Counted from the stretch's first letter, positions 6,358 to 15,235 are shown. The stretch: 24,467 nt of DNA from Clostridia bacterium (GCA_017457015.1 JAFTIG010000008.1:1-24467), one strand, 5' to 3'. Notes: generated by a model not told the origin, from the letters alone. A program made the numbers and translations.

Positions 6358-7323
6358 ATGAATAATAAAGAATGGTTTAAGCAGGCAAAATTCGGTATGT
6401 TTATACACTGGGGGCTTTACAGTTTACCCGCAGGTGAATGGAAAGGAAAGAGAACTGAATATCCTGCAGAGTGGGTAATGACCTATAATAGAATTCCGAT
6501 TAAGGAATACGAAAAACTTGCATCTATATTCAATCCTATATACTTTGATGCGGAAGAGTGGGTAAAACTTGCAAAAGAAGCAGGTATGAAATACATAATC
6601 TTCACTAGTAAACACCAAGAAGGTTTTTGTATGTTTAAGTCGGACGTTGACAATTACAATATCGTAGATGCAACTCCGTTTGGTCGTGACGTAGTATCAG
6701 AACTTGCCGAAGCGTGCAAAAAGTACGACATGAAACTCGGCTTATATTATTCACAAGAGTTAGACTTTCATGAAGAACACGCGGGTGGTGTAAACTATGT
6801 TGATCCGTGGCTTAATTGCGAGTGGGCTAATAACTGGGACTTCCCCGATAAAGAAAAGAAAGATCTTAACATTTTCCTTGAAAAGAAAGCAAAACCGCAA
6901 ATAAAAGAACTACTTACAAAATACGGCGATTTACTTTGTATTTGGTGTGACGATCCGTGTGAAATAACCAAAGAACAAAGTCAAGATATCTACGATTTAA
7001 TCAAATCGTGTCAACCTGACTGTCTAGTTCCGTCAAGGGTGGGTAACGGTTTAGGTGATATTCACTCTTTCGGCGACAACAAACTTCCCGATAAAGACTG
7101 GGACGGTTTAGGCGAAGCGTGCGTAACAATGAATCACACTTGGGGATATAAGGGTTACGATAACGATTATAAGAGTGCGGACGAAATTTTGGCAATGAAA
7201 GAAAAAGTAAACGCTCACGGTGTAAACCTTTTGGTAAACGTAAGCCCAGACTATTTAGGAAGAATACCTGCTCCGCAAGTTGACATCTTAAAAGAAATCG
7301 GTAAAAAACTCAATAATAAATAA
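6358..7323 (+). CDS. GH29-like alpha-L-fucosidase family protein, short form
   Basis: This 321-residue protein has GH29 features: FGMFIHWGLYS (12-22), GEW...EWVM (27-41), LGLYYS (128-132), and a nucleophile strand LCIWCDDP with Asp198 aligned to the family LWFDG. The start at 6358 follows AAAGGAG; the GTG at 6340 lies before that site and is rejected. Two oddities are visible: the fucose-binding KHHDGF motif reads KHQEGF (85-90), and the Gly after the nucleophile is Asp199. The protein lacks a C-terminal beta-sandwich and a signal peptide, so it is a cytoplasmic single-domain form acting on an imported substrate. A different deoxysugar or linkage is possible. It is the second gene of the operon and is followed at once by a terminator. 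Confidence 0.72.
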   Translation: MNNKEWFKQAKFGMFIHWGLYSLPAGEWKGKRTEYPAEWVMTYNRIPIKEYEKLASIFNPIYFDAEEWVKLAKEAGMKYIIFTSKHQEGFCMFKSDVDNYNIVDATPFGRDVVSELAEACKKYDMKLGLYYSQELDFHEEHAGGVNYVDPWLNCEWANNWDFPDKEKKDLNIFLEKKAKPQIKELLTKYGDLLCIWCDDPCEITKEQSQDIYDLIKSCQPDCLVPSRVGNGLGDIHSFGDNKLPDKDWDGLGEACVTMNHTWGYKGYDNDYKSADEILAMKEKVNAHGVNLLVNVSPDYLGRIPAPQVDILKEIGKKLNNK

Positions 7324-7327
7324 AAAC

Positions 7328-7356
7328 AAAACGGCTTGAAAAATCAAGCCGTTTTT
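7328..7356 (+). terminator. Terminator of the amidohydrolase/GH29 operon
   Basis: AAAACGGCTTGA (7328-7339) pairs perfectly with TCAAGCCGTTTT (7344-7355) around AAAA, ending in a T run. It starts 4 bases after the stop codon and also lies just beyond the 3' end of the convergent SRP RNA. Confidence 0.9.
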
Positions 7357-7361
7357 AATCG

Positions 7362-7635
7362 AAAAAAACCGTGCATCCGACGTCGACAGACGCCGCCGAA
7401 GCGTAAACGTATCAGGTGGCTCCTTCAAAGCAACCTTATGGCACACGAACTAAACCGCTTAGTACTGCTGCATTCCTGCTCTGACACGGTTCACGGCGGT
7501 CCGTTGCATAAGACCTTGATATCATCACTCCTTAATACGCGCAGCCTTCCACGACGCAAGCCTAGATCGGCTTTCTGCTCCGCTGAGCGAATTGCGGATA
7601 ACAGGGCATCGCTAACTCCCCGCATAGCACGGCTA
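7362..7635 (-). ncRNA. ffs: SRP RNA (large, Bacillus/Clostridium type)
   Basis: About 270 nt on the minus strand. The 5' end reads GCCGTGCTATGCGGGGAG, continuing GTTAGCGATGCCCTG, which is the Alu-domain signature of Gram-positive SRP RNA. The 5' GCCGTGC (7633-7627) pairs with the 3' GCACGGT (7374-7368), closing the long helix, and seven T follow. Domain IV (7485-7465) is GTCAG-A-GCA-GGAA-TGC-AGCAG, with the GGAA tetraloop at 7476-7473. The three pairs below the tetraloop are GCA/TGC instead of the common TCC/GGA, which is compensatory. The base after GTCAG is A, where the consensus has G. The RNA scaffolds Ffh and targets membrane and secreted proteins. Ends are estimated to within a few bases. 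Confidence 0.93.
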
Positions 7636-7639
7636 TATT

Positions 7640-7668
7640 ATTCTATCTTAAAAATTAAATTTTAGCAA
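7640..7668 (-). promoter_or_regulatory. Promoter of the SRP RNA gene
   Basis: On the minus strand TTGCTA (7668-7663), a 17-base spacer, then TAGAAT (7645-7640). Transcription would start about 6 bases later, at the first paired base of the RNA. Confidence 0.65.
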
Positions 7669-7708
7669 GCAATTTTCAAGTAAAATTCTCAAATTCAATA
7701 AAATTAAC

Positions 7709-7737
7709 TTTACAAAATCGGCAAATATAGTTATAAT
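7709..7737 (+). promoter_or_regulatory. Promoter of the ileS operon
   Basis: TTTACA (7709-7714), 17 bases, then a perfect TATAAT (7732-7737). The leader to the ileS start codon is only about 50 bases, too short for a T-box. Confidence 0.75.
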
Positions 7738-7792
7738 TAGTAAGATATATATTAAAATACTACAATTTCGATAATCAATCGGGAGAAGACTT

Positions 7793-10700
7793 ATGTATAA
7801 AAAAGTAGACACAACCTTAAACTTTCTTGACAGAGAAAAAGAAGTTCTTTCATTTTGGAAAGAGAACAAGATTTTTGAACAGAACGTAGCGGAAAACGAA
7901 GGTAGCCGTGAGTTCACTTTTTACGACGGTCCGCCAACTGCTAACGGAAAACCGCATATCGGCCATATTTTAACGCGTGTTATTAAAGACATAATTCCGC
8001 GTTATCACGTTATGAAAGGCGATCACTGTTTGAGAAAAGCAGGTTGGGATACGCACGGACTTCCCGTAGAACTTGAAGTAGAAAAACTTTTAGGTATCGA
8101 CGGCAAGCAGGAAATTGAAAAATACGGAATCGAGCCGTTCATTAAAAAATGTAAAGAAAGCGTATGGAAATATAAAGGTGAATGGGAAAAAATGAGCGAC
8201 CGTGTCGGTTACTGGGCTGATATGGAAAATCCGTACGTTACTTACGACGATAATTATATCGAATCGGTATGGTGGGCTATCAAAACGATTGCTGAAAAAG
8301 GACTTTTATACAAAGGTCATAAAATAGTGCCTTACTGTCCGCGTTGTGGAACGGCACTATCTTCGCATGAAGTAGCACAAGGCTATAAAGACGTTAAAGA
8401 CGTATCGGTTTTCGTTCGCTTTAAGATTAAGGGTAGAGAAAACGCATATTTCCTTGCGTGGACTACTACGCCTTGGACGCTCCCTTCAAACGTCGCTCTC
8501 TGTATGAATCCGAAAGAAGATTATGCAGAAATTATCGCGGAAGACGGCGCAACTTATATTCTCGCACAAGCGTTAGTTCCGTCGCTTTTTGAAAATTATC
8601 AAACGGTTAGCGTAAAGAAAGGTATTGAATATGAATACGCGGAATACGAGCCCTTGTTTGACTATGCAAAAGGCTCGTTTAAGGAAAAGGCGTATTACGT
8701 CGTATGCGACGGATACGTTACTCTTACAGATGGTAGCGGTATCGTTCATATTGCACCAGCGTTTGGTGAAGACGACGCAAACGTCGGCAGAAAATATAAT
8801 TTGCCTTTCGTCAAACTCGTAGACGATAGGGGTAATATGTTAGAGTGTACGGGTATCTTGGCAGGTAAGTTCGTTAAAGACGCCGACAAGATCATTATAA
8901 AAATGCTCAAAGAAAACGGTTTGCTCTTTAAAGAACTTCCGTTCGAGCATAGTTATCCGTTCTGTTGGAGATGTGATACTCCGCTACTTTATTATGCAAG
9001 ATCCAGTTGGTTTATAAAAATGACCGCTGTAAAAGACAGGCTTATCGCCGCAAACGAATCGGTTAACTGGATGCCCGAAACCATTAAGCACGGCAGAATG
9101 GGCAACTTCCTTGAAAACGTCATTGACTGGGGTTTATCCCGTGAACGTTACTGGGGTACACCGCTTCCGGTTTGGGTTTGTGAAAAGTGTGGTAAAATCC
9201 ACGTTATCGGCTCAAAGAAAGAACTTAAAGATCTCTGCGGTATAGAAGGTGATATAGAACTCCACCGTCCGTATATCGACGACTGTACGTTTGATTGTGA
9301 ATGTGGTGGTAAGTTTGTTCGTGAAAAAGAAGTTATCGACTGTTGGTTTGACTCGGGCTCTATGCCTTTTGCGCAGTACCACTATCCCTTTGAAAATAAG
9401 GAACTTTTTGAAAGTCATTTCCCGGCAGACTTTATTAGTGAAGCAATCGACCAAACGCGTGGATGGTTCTATACTTTACTCGCAATATCGACCTTGCTCT
9501 TTGATAAAGCACCGTTTAAGAACTGTATCGTTTTAGGTCACGTCAACGACAAGAACGGTATTAAGATGAGTAAACATAAAGGCAACGTCGTTGATCCGTG
9601 GACTATACTAGATAAACAGGGTGCGGACGCAGTCAGATGGTATTTCTATACCGGTTCTGCTCCGTGGTTACCGTCAAGATTCTATGAAGAAGCGGTATCT
9701 GAAGCACAGAGAAAGTTCATGGGTACGCTATGGAATACTTATGCGTTCTTCGTTCTCTATGCGGAAATCGACAAATATAATCCTGCGGACTATAAACTTG
9801 AAGATTGTAAACTTACCCTTATGGATAAGTGGGTACTCTCTAAACTTAACTCACTCGTTAAGACAGTTGATGAAGGTCTTAATGCATATAATATTTTTGA
9901 CAGTGCAAGAGCACTCCAAAGTTTTACGGACGATCTTTCAAACTGGTACGTTCGTCGCGGTAGAGAAAGATACTGGGGTGCGGATATGACAGAAGATAAG
10001 ATTGCTGCGTATACCACTCTTTACACAGTGCTTACTACCATGGCAAAACTCTCTGCGCCGTTTACTCCGTTTATGGCGGAAAGTATTTACCAAAACTTAG
10101 TGCCGAACTTCTATAAGGACGCGCCTAAATCAGTCCACCTTTGCGCTTTTCCGTCGGTTGATGAAAGTGCTATAGACAAAACTCTTGAAGAAGGCATGCA
10201 AAACGTTTTAGATATAGTAGTTCTCGGTAGAGCGTGCAGAAACACTGCAAACGTTAAGAACCGTCAACCCCTTCAAAAGATATTCGTATGTTCGGAAAGA
10301 AGAACTGAACTCTCGGAAGGCTTGCTTGAAATAGCAAAAGACGAACTAAACGTTAAAGAAGTAGAGTATTTAATTGACGCGACTAGATTCGTAACTTATA
10401 AGATTAAACCGCAATTAAAGACTTTAGGACCTAAATACGGCGCTAAACTCGGCAAGGTAAGAAAATTCTTTGAAACTTGTGATGCTAACGCGGTTGTTTC
10501 AACCGTTAAAAAAGGCGAGATATATAAGACCACTTTTGAAGGCGACGATTTTGAATTTGCTTTAGACGATCTTTTGATTTCGACCGAAAGTGCACAGGGC
10601 TTTATCGCGTCAAGTGATATGGGTATAACGGTAGTTATGGACACCACCGTTACCGAAGAACTTAAAGCCGAAGGTATGGAAAGAGAACTTATTTCCAAAA

Positions 10701-10924
10701 TTCAAACAATGAGAAAGGAAGCCGGTTTTGAAGTAGTGGATAGAATCACTGTAAACTATATAACCGAAGACGACGGGGTTAAGAACGCGTTCGTAAACGG
10801 TAAAGACTTAAAGTCGGTAGTACTTGCAGATGCAGTCGTAGCAGGTGATACGCAAGGCTTTAAGAAAGAACTTGACGTAAATGGCGCTACTTGTACGGTA
10901 ATAATAAACAAGGTCGCAAAATAA
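7793..10924 (+). CDS. ileS: Isoleucyl-tRNA synthetase
   Basis: This 1043-residue class I synthetase charges tRNA-Ile with isoleucine in the cytoplasm. The HIGH motif is exact (PHIGH, His55-His58) and the second signature reads KMSKH (591-595) followed by KGNVVDP. The CP1 editing domain lies between them, with the WTTTPWTLPSN threonine-rich motif. The anticodon-binding part contains DLSNWYVRRGRERYW. Length and KMSKH suggest the long, eukaryote-like form (type 2) common in Clostridia rather than the roughly 930-residue type 1. GGGAG precedes the ATG. The stop codon overlaps the start of the methyltransferase gene by one base (TAATG), so the two are cotranslated. Confidence 0.97.
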   Translation: MYKKVDTTLNFLDREKEVLSFWKENKIFEQNVAENEGSREFTFYDGPPTANGKPHIGHILTRVIKDIIPRYHVMKGDHCLRKAGWDTHGLPVELEVEKLLGIDGKQEIEKYGIEPFIKKCKESVWKYKGEWEKMSDRVGYWADMENPYVTYDDNYIESVWWAIKTIAEKGLLYKGHKIVPYCPRCGTALSSHEVAQGYKDVKDVSVFVRFKIKGRENAYFLAWTTTPWTLPSNVALCMNPKEDYAEIIAEDGATYILAQALVPSLFENYQTVSVKKGIEYEYAEYEPLFDYAKGSFKEKAYYVVCDGYVTLTDGSGIVHIAPAFGEDDANVGRKYNLPFVKLVDDRGNMLECTGILAGKFVKDADKIIIKMLKENGLLFKELPFEHSYPFCWRCDTPLLYYARSSWFIKMTAVKDRLIAANESVNWMPETIKHGRMGNFLENVIDWGLSRERYWGTPLPVWVCEKCGKIHVIGSKKELKDLCGIEGDIELHRPYIDDCTFDCECGGKFVREKEVIDCWFDSGSMPFAQYHYPFENKELFESHFPADFISEAIDQTRGWFYTLLAISTLLFDKAPFKNCIVLGHVNDKNGIKMSKHKGNVVDPWTILDKQGADAVRWYFYTGSAPWLPSRFYEEAVSEAQRKFMGTLWNTYAFFVLYAEIDKYNPADYKLEDCKLTLMDKWVLSKLNSLVKTVDEGLNAYNIFDSARALQSFTDDLSNWYVRRGRERYWGADMTEDKIAAYTTLYTVLTTMAKLSAPFTPFMAESIYQNLVPNFYKDAPKSVHLCAFPSVDESAIDKTLEEGMQNVLDIVVLGRACRNTANVKNRQPLQKIFVCSERRTELSEGLLEIAKDELNVKEVEYLIDATRFVTYKIKPQLKTLGPKYGAKLGKVRKFFETCDANAVVSTVKKGEIYKTTFEGDDFEFALDDLLISTESAQGFIASSDMGITVVMDTTVTEELKAEGMERELISKIQTMRKEAGFEVVDRITVNYITEDDGVKNAFVNGKDLKSVVLADAVVAGDTQGFKKELDVNGATCTVIINKVAK

Positions 10925-11787
10925 TGAGAGCGGCTGAATGGAAAGACTACGCCGTTATCGCAACGGGTAACGGTTACAAATTAGAGCGTTGGGCGGACGT
11001 GACGCTGCTCCGTCCCGACCCTCAAGTTATTTGGAAAAGTAAGATAGACCTTGACGGTTATAAGGGGCTTTCAGCAAAATATCTCCGTAGCGAAACGGGC
11101 GGCGGTAGATGGCTTATTAAAGGCAAAATGCCCGAAAGTTGGACGGTAACCTATAAAGACTTAAAATTTAAAATAAAGCCGATGGGCTTTAAGCACACTG
11201 GACTTTTTCCCGAACAAGCGGTCAACTGGGATATGATGACCGATTTAATTAAAAATGCTGGTAGAGAAATCAACGTGCTTAATCTTTTTGCGTATACTGG
11301 CGGGGCGACCGTTGCGTGTGCAAAGGCAGGCGCTAAAGTTTGTCACGTAGACGCGGCAAAAGGTATGGTAGAGCGTGCTGGTGAAAACGTACGACTATCA
11401 GGTATAGGCGACGGAAAGGTAAGGTATATTATCGACGACTGTAAAAAATTCGTTGAGAGAGAAATCCGCCGTGGAAGAAAGTACGACGCGATCATTATGG
11501 ATCCGCCAAGTTACGGTAGAGGACCTAGTGGAGAGATGTGGAAACTTGAAAACGAACTGTTTTCATTTGTAGAACTTTGTTCTGAGGTCCTTTCAGAAAA
11601 TCCGCTTTTCGTGCTTATAAACAGTTATACTACGGGATTACAACCGCAAGTGCTTAAAAATATACTTGCCCTGACAATCGGTAACGAGCGTGGCGGAAAT
11701 ATCGACGCGTATGAAGTCGGGCTTAAAACTCAGGAAAAAGGCGTAATTCTACCCTGTGGAAACAGTGGGATTTGGATAAACGGTTAA
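10924..11787 (+). CDS. Class I SAM-dependent rRNA methyltransferase (RlmI/RlmK-like)
   Basis: This 287-residue protein carries the SAM-binding motif I (NLFAYTGGATV, 120-130), the acidic strand HVDAAKGMVERA, and motif IV DPPSYGRG (193-200), the catalytic-loop signature of RNA methyltransferases related to RlmI and the C-terminal part of RlmL. Such enzymes usually methylate 23S rRNA bases; the exact target here cannot be told. There is no PUA domain of the usual length at the N-terminus. The ATG at 10924 overlaps the ileS stop codon; an alternative start inside ileS at 10891 is unlikely. It belongs to the ileS operon and is followed after 4 bases by an RluA gene, making an RNA-modification pair. 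Confidence 0.85.
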   Translation: MRAAEWKDYAVIATGNGYKLERWADVTLLRPDPQVIWKSKIDLDGYKGLSAKYLRSETGGGRWLIKGKMPESWTVTYKDLKFKIKPMGFKHTGLFPEQAVNWDMMTDLIKNAGREINVLNLFAYTGGATVACAKAGAKVCHVDAAKGMVERAGENVRLSGIGDGKVRYIIDDCKKFVEREIRRGRKYDAIIMDPPSYGRGPSGEMWKLENELFSFVELCSEVLSENPLFVLINSYTTGLQPQVLKNILALTIGNERGGNIDAYEVGLKTQEKGVILPCGNSGIWING

Positions 11788-11791
11788 TATT

Positions 11792-12502
11792 ATGGAAGAT
11801 TTGATAATTTTACACGAAGACAATCATATAATCGTCGTTTTAAAACCTCAAAATATTCCGTCTTGCGAAGATCAAAGCAAAGACGCGGATATGCTTACCA
11901 TTATAAAAGAATATATAAAGACAACTTATAATAAACAGGGCAACGTATATTTGGGGCTAGTTCATCGTCTTGACAGACCTACCGGTGGCGTAATGGTATT
12001 TGCCAAGAGTTCAAAGGCGGCGGCAAGACTTTCAGAACAACTGCGCGACGGTGATTTTGAAAAGAGATATTTTTCCGTGTTGGTAGGTACGCCTAAAGAA
12101 GAAAAGGCAACGCTCACTCACTATATGAAAAAGAACGCCGTCAATAATATGGTTTACGTTTGTCCTTCAACCGTTCAAGGCGCAAAATTTGCTGAACTGG
12201 AATATCAATTACTTGACAGCAAGGACGGATTATCACTCGTCGACGTTCGCTTGCATACGGGCAGAAGCCACCAAATACGCGTTCAAATGAACGCGATAGG
12301 CTGTCCTGTTTACGGCGATATGCGTTACGGTGGGGAAAAAGCGAAAAAAGGTTATCTTGCACTTTGGGCATATTATCTTTCTTTTACGCATCCCGTAAGC
12401 AAAGAACGTATGGTATTTAGAGTTCAACCGCCAAAAGATAATACGCCTTGGAACAACTTTGATACCGAGCGTTCGGTAACGATAATAAAACCTAGCATTT
12501 AA
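11792..12502 (+). CDS. RluA-family pseudouridine synthase (no S4 domain)
   Basis: This 236-residue enzyme converts uridine to pseudouridine in rRNA or tRNA. The catalytic motif is HRLDRPTGG with Asp61 as the nucleophile. A second family motif, LHTGRSHQIRVQMNAIGCPVYGDMRYGG, begins near residue 151. The protein starts almost directly with the catalytic domain and lacks the N-terminal S4 RNA-binding domain that the second RluA enzyme in this window has, so the two probably have different targets. It is the third gene of the ileS operon, 4 bases after the methyltransferase, with only a weak ribosome-binding site; translation is probably coupled. A terminator follows immediately. Confidence 0.9.
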   Translation: MEDLIILHEDNHIIVVLKPQNIPSCEDQSKDADMLTIIKEYIKTTYNKQGNVYLGLVHRLDRPTGGVMVFAKSSKAAARLSEQLRDGDFEKRYFSVLVGTPKEEKATLTHYMKKNAVNNMVYVCPSTVQGAKFAELEYQLLDSKDGLSLVDVRLHTGRSHQIRVQMNAIGCPVYGDMRYGGEKAKKGYLALWAYYLSFTHPVSKERMVFRVQPPKDNTPWNNFDTERSVTIIKPSI

Positions 12503-12508
12503 AACGGT

Positions 12509-12534
12509 AAAGCCACGCTAAAAAGCGTGGCTTT
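12509..12534. terminator. Shared bidirectional terminator between convergent genes
   Basis: AAAGCCACGC (12509-12518) pairs perfectly with GCGTGGCTTT (12525-12534) around TAAAAA. It directly abuts the stop codon of the minus-strand MntP gene and lies 6 bases after the plus-strand RluA stop. Confidence 0.85.
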
Positions 12535-13068
12535 CTATATAAATAAACCGAGTAATTTATATCCGCCGAGAAGTATTAAAATAAGCGGCGGGACAAACTC
12601 GATTTTTGCAAGTTTTTTGGAAATTTTAGTTTGCGCTAAAATTACGCCGAACGCAATGGTTATCGCGTGGCAAACGGCAATCGTCAACGGGACGTAAAAA
12701 TCGTTTAGTCCCATTAAAGCCAAAGAGAGGTTGGCAATCGCTCCGTCAAGCCCTACGGCAAACCCTGTGACTAGCGTTAAAATAATTGTGTTTTTATCGG
12801 TGTTATAATCGTCAGTTGTTTTTTTCTTAAACAAGTTAAAAAGTCCGACGCCGATTAAAATAAGCCCGCCGAGCGACGCAGTTTTTTCGTCTAAATATTC
12901 GGAAAGTAGAACGGTCGCGTAATTAGTTATTGAACACATAACTAATACCGTCAACGCAATTCCGATAATGATAGGTATTTTCCTATTATTTTTTAGGGCA
13001 AGAGAAAAACCGCACACGAACGAATCAATGCTTACGGTAAGCGCCGTGATAATTAAATAGAGTGTCAT
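12535..13068 (-). CDS. MntP/YtaF-family membrane transporter (putative manganese efflux)
   Basis: This 177-residue protein has six predicted membrane segments in two related halves, typical of MntP. The conserved acidic residues are present in the helix motifs SIDSFVCGFSLAL (Asp15) and AVGLDGAIANLSLAL (Asp108). The family exports Mn2+ across the cytoplasmic membrane; YtaF relatives in Firmicutes have also been linked to sporulation, so the substrate is not certain. The basic loop FKKKTTDDYNTDKN separates the halves. No yybP-ykoY riboswitch-like leader is visible upstream, and the ribosome-binding site is weak. It is alone on the minus strand between two plus-strand units. Confidence 0.82.
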   Translation of the reverse strand: MTLYLIITALTVSIDSFVCGFSLALKNNRKIPIIIGIALTVLVMCSITNYATVLLSEYLDEKTASLGGLILIGVGLFNLFKKKTTDDYNTDKNTIILTLVTGFAVGLDGAIANLSLALMGLNDFYVPLTIAVCHAITIAFGVILAQTKISKKLAKIEFVPPLILILLGGYKLLGLFI

Positions 13069-13195
13069 TTGTGTAACCGTCTTGTAAAACTATTATCAAT
13101 GTATGAAAATAGGGTAATTTTTGTGCGAATAAGGTTGTCGTTAGTTTAATTTTTTAATAAAAAGTATATTATTTTGAAAAAAGGTCAAAAGTGGT

Positions 13196-13224
13196 TTGAC
13201 AAACGCTTAAATTTTTTGTAAAAT
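13196..13224 (+). promoter_or_regulatory. Promoter of the surface protein gene
   Basis: Perfect TTGACA (13196-13201), 17 bases, then TAAAAT (13219-13224), about 44 bases before the start codon. One of the strongest promoters in the window. Confidence 0.8.
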
Positions 13225-13267
13225 ATAACGGATATATTGTGTACTAGATAAGGAGTATTAGGCTTAT

Positions 13268-15235
13268 ATGAAAACGGCTAAATCCTATAAAATCATTTTA
13301 CTTTTAACGGCTTTCGTGCTTTCAATTGCCGCAGCGTTTGGCATGATGAGCACTGCAACGGTGCAGGCAGCGACAGACGAATCGCCGTCAACTTATTTTA
13401 CTGGCACGGTTGCGTCAAAAGCAAACTTTGGCGACAACGGTCTTACTGCGTCGATTGTAGACGGAGATACGTTTGGCTTTAAACACGACGTTATAATCGG
13501 CGACTTCGCTATGGGTATGACTATTCCCAAAAACGTAGTGCTTACCATAACGTTTACTTCTGATTCGTATTTTATTCACGGTGAAAAGATCAACGATGAG
13601 TATACTACCGTTATTGAATATTCGGTTACGTTAAAGAGTAACGACGGCGGTATATTTATTAAGACGGAATTGAACGATTCTTACGAAATTGACGTATCGG
13701 GTAAGAATACTTTTGATTTCAACGTTTCAGTAGGTAACGACAATTTGCCCAAAGCAGAAGGTAAAATTCTGACCAACAATAAGATTAAAAATATTGACGA
13801 TAAAGCGATTGCTACTTCAATAGAATTCGAGTTTAAGGTAGAAGAAGGCAAAACGGTAGAAAGCGGCGACGATTTCGTTCTTTCTTATATCAACCAAAAA
13901 GATTCGGACGGCAAAGACAGTGCGTACAACCAAAAACTTTCTTTAGAAGAAGGTAAACTCGTTAAGGCTACTCCGAGAGTTACTCTTAACGACAGTTTGT
14001 ATACTAGACAAAAAGACGGTTCTTATAAACTCGTTAAAATCGCTCGTTCTGATTTCTATTCGGTAAGCATGAAAGCTTATTCTCCTATAAGTTCTTCAAG
14101 TAGCGGTCTCCGTCTTTTTCTTTTCGATAGCACGGATAACGTAATCACTAAAAATTACAACGACGTTGCAGTTCTCGAAAGTAATACGGCTACTCCCGAT
14201 ATGGTTTATTTCCCTGTAAAGGGCACTGTTAAAGTTGGCGTAGGTATTGACGAAAATAACGATTACCAAATAGTAGAGCCTAAACTTTACGAAACTTTCT
14301 CGGTAGAAGTTGTAGATAAGGATAGCGACGACGTGATTCCCGCATATGTAGACGTAACCACGGGTGACGGAAAGATTGCATACGACGGATTCCTTAACGC
14401 TCTTAAAGACGAATATTCGGTAACCGATGAAAACGGAGACGTTACTTCCGTTTATCTCGGCGCAACGCTTGAGATTCCTTCAATGAGAGATCTTGTTTAC
14501 GATAATATTACTCCGTTTGAGAAATTAACTCGTAAAGTTTATGTAAACAACGGTTCTGCAAGTTCTTCAAACAGTTTTGATCTTGACGAAATAGGTGATT
14601 ATTTCTTCTACGTTACTTTTACCGACGAAGCGGGTAACGCAATGGATAACGAAGAGTTTCTTAAAAAGGACGATAGTGGTAAACTCGTTAAAGTTGACGA
14701 TAAGACCTTTACCGATACCGATAAAGATTTAGTGTTTATGTTTACCATGAGTGATGACGCTCCTATATCAGTTGAAGCAGCGGTTGAACAGGGCGTAGGT
14801 TATAAGGGCGTTACTTACACTGCATCTAAGTTTACGGTAGATGCTAGCGGTTGTACTCTCACTTATAAACTTTACTATCATAGCAGTACTACTGCAGCGG
14901 CTGACGCTGACGGCTGGAAAGAAATCGTTAAAAAGAGTGACGCTACTACCGATGCGGATAAAGAAGTTGCTTACGACGGCACTTTGACTTTTAATCCCAC
15001 AAAGATCGGTTCTTACAAAATAGAATGTGTTGCGACGTCTGAAGTTTCCTCAAGACACGATGAAGACTTTACTATCATTCGTGTTAAGAGTGAACCTAAG
15101 GTAGTTGAAATTCCCAGCACTTGGCTTAAAGATAACGTATGGTCGGTTGTATTCCTTTCGGTTGGTACGCTCTGTCTTATCGGTATCATAGTTCTTCTCT
15201 TTATTAAACCCAAGGAAGAAACGGATAACGACTAA
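13268..15235 (+). CDS. Membrane-anchored extracellular protein of unknown function
   Basis: I do not recognise this 655-residue protein as a named family. It begins with a typical signal peptide (basic KTAKSYK, hydrophobic core, probable cleavage after VQA at residue 34) and ends with one membrane helix (about 624-646) followed by KPKEETDND, so the bulk is outside, anchored at the C-terminus without an LPXTG motif. The ectodomain is acidic, rich in D, S, T and beta-strand-like, with at least two segments of Ig-like form: EIGDYFFYVTFTDEAGN (about 449) and KIGSYKIECVATSE (about 578). The last segment has two cysteines about 60 residues apart that could pair. An AAGGAG site precedes the ATG. Monocistronic, between a strong promoter and a strong terminator, which suggests abundant expression. 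Confidence 0.8.
   Translation: MKTAKSYKIILLLTAFVLSIAAAFGMMSTATVQAATDESPSTYFTGTVASKANFGDNGLTASIVDGDTFGFKHDVIIGDFAMGMTIPKNVVLTITFTSDSYFIHGEKINDEYTTVIEYSVTLKSNDGGIFIKTELNDSYEIDVSGKNTFDFNVSVGNDNLPKAEGKILTNNKIKNIDDKAIATSIEFEFKVEEGKTVESGDDFVLSYINQKDSDGKDSAYNQKLSLEEGKLVKATPRVTLNDSLYTRQKDGSYKLVKIARSDFYSVSMKAYSPISSSSSGLRLFLFDSTDNVITKNYNDVAVLESNTATPDMVYFPVKGTVKVGVGIDENNDYQIVEPKLYETFSVEVVDKDSDDVIPAYVDVTTGDGKIAYDGFLNALKDEYSVTDENGDVTSVYLGATLEIPSMRDLVYDNITPFEKLTRKVYVNNGSASSSNSFDLDEIGDYFFYVTFTDEAGNAMDNEEFLKKDDSGKLVKVDDKTFTDTDKDLVFMFTMSDDAPISVEAAVEQGVGYKGVTYTASKFTVDASGCTLTYKLYYHSSTTAAADADGWKEIVKKSDATTDADKEVAYDGTLTFNPTKIGSYKIECVATSEVSSRHDEDFTIIRVKSEPKVVEIPSTWLKDNVWSVVFLSVGTLCLIGIIVLLFIKPKEETDND

Noticed and set aside
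7336..7665. 109-codon plus-strand open frame
   Set aside because: It is the antisense of the SRP RNA gene, which explains the sequence better.
7738..7792. T-box riboswitch upstream of ileS
   Set aside because: The leader is about 50 bases, with no T-box sequence and no terminator hairpin.
10396..10698. 100-codon minus-strand open frame inside ileS
   Set aside because: Serine-rich shadow frame of ileS without a ribosome-binding site.
13069..13195. yybP-ykoY manganese riboswitch upstream of the MntP gene
   Set aside because: The gap on the minus strand is AT-rich and lacks the conserved helices and loop sequences of that riboswitch.
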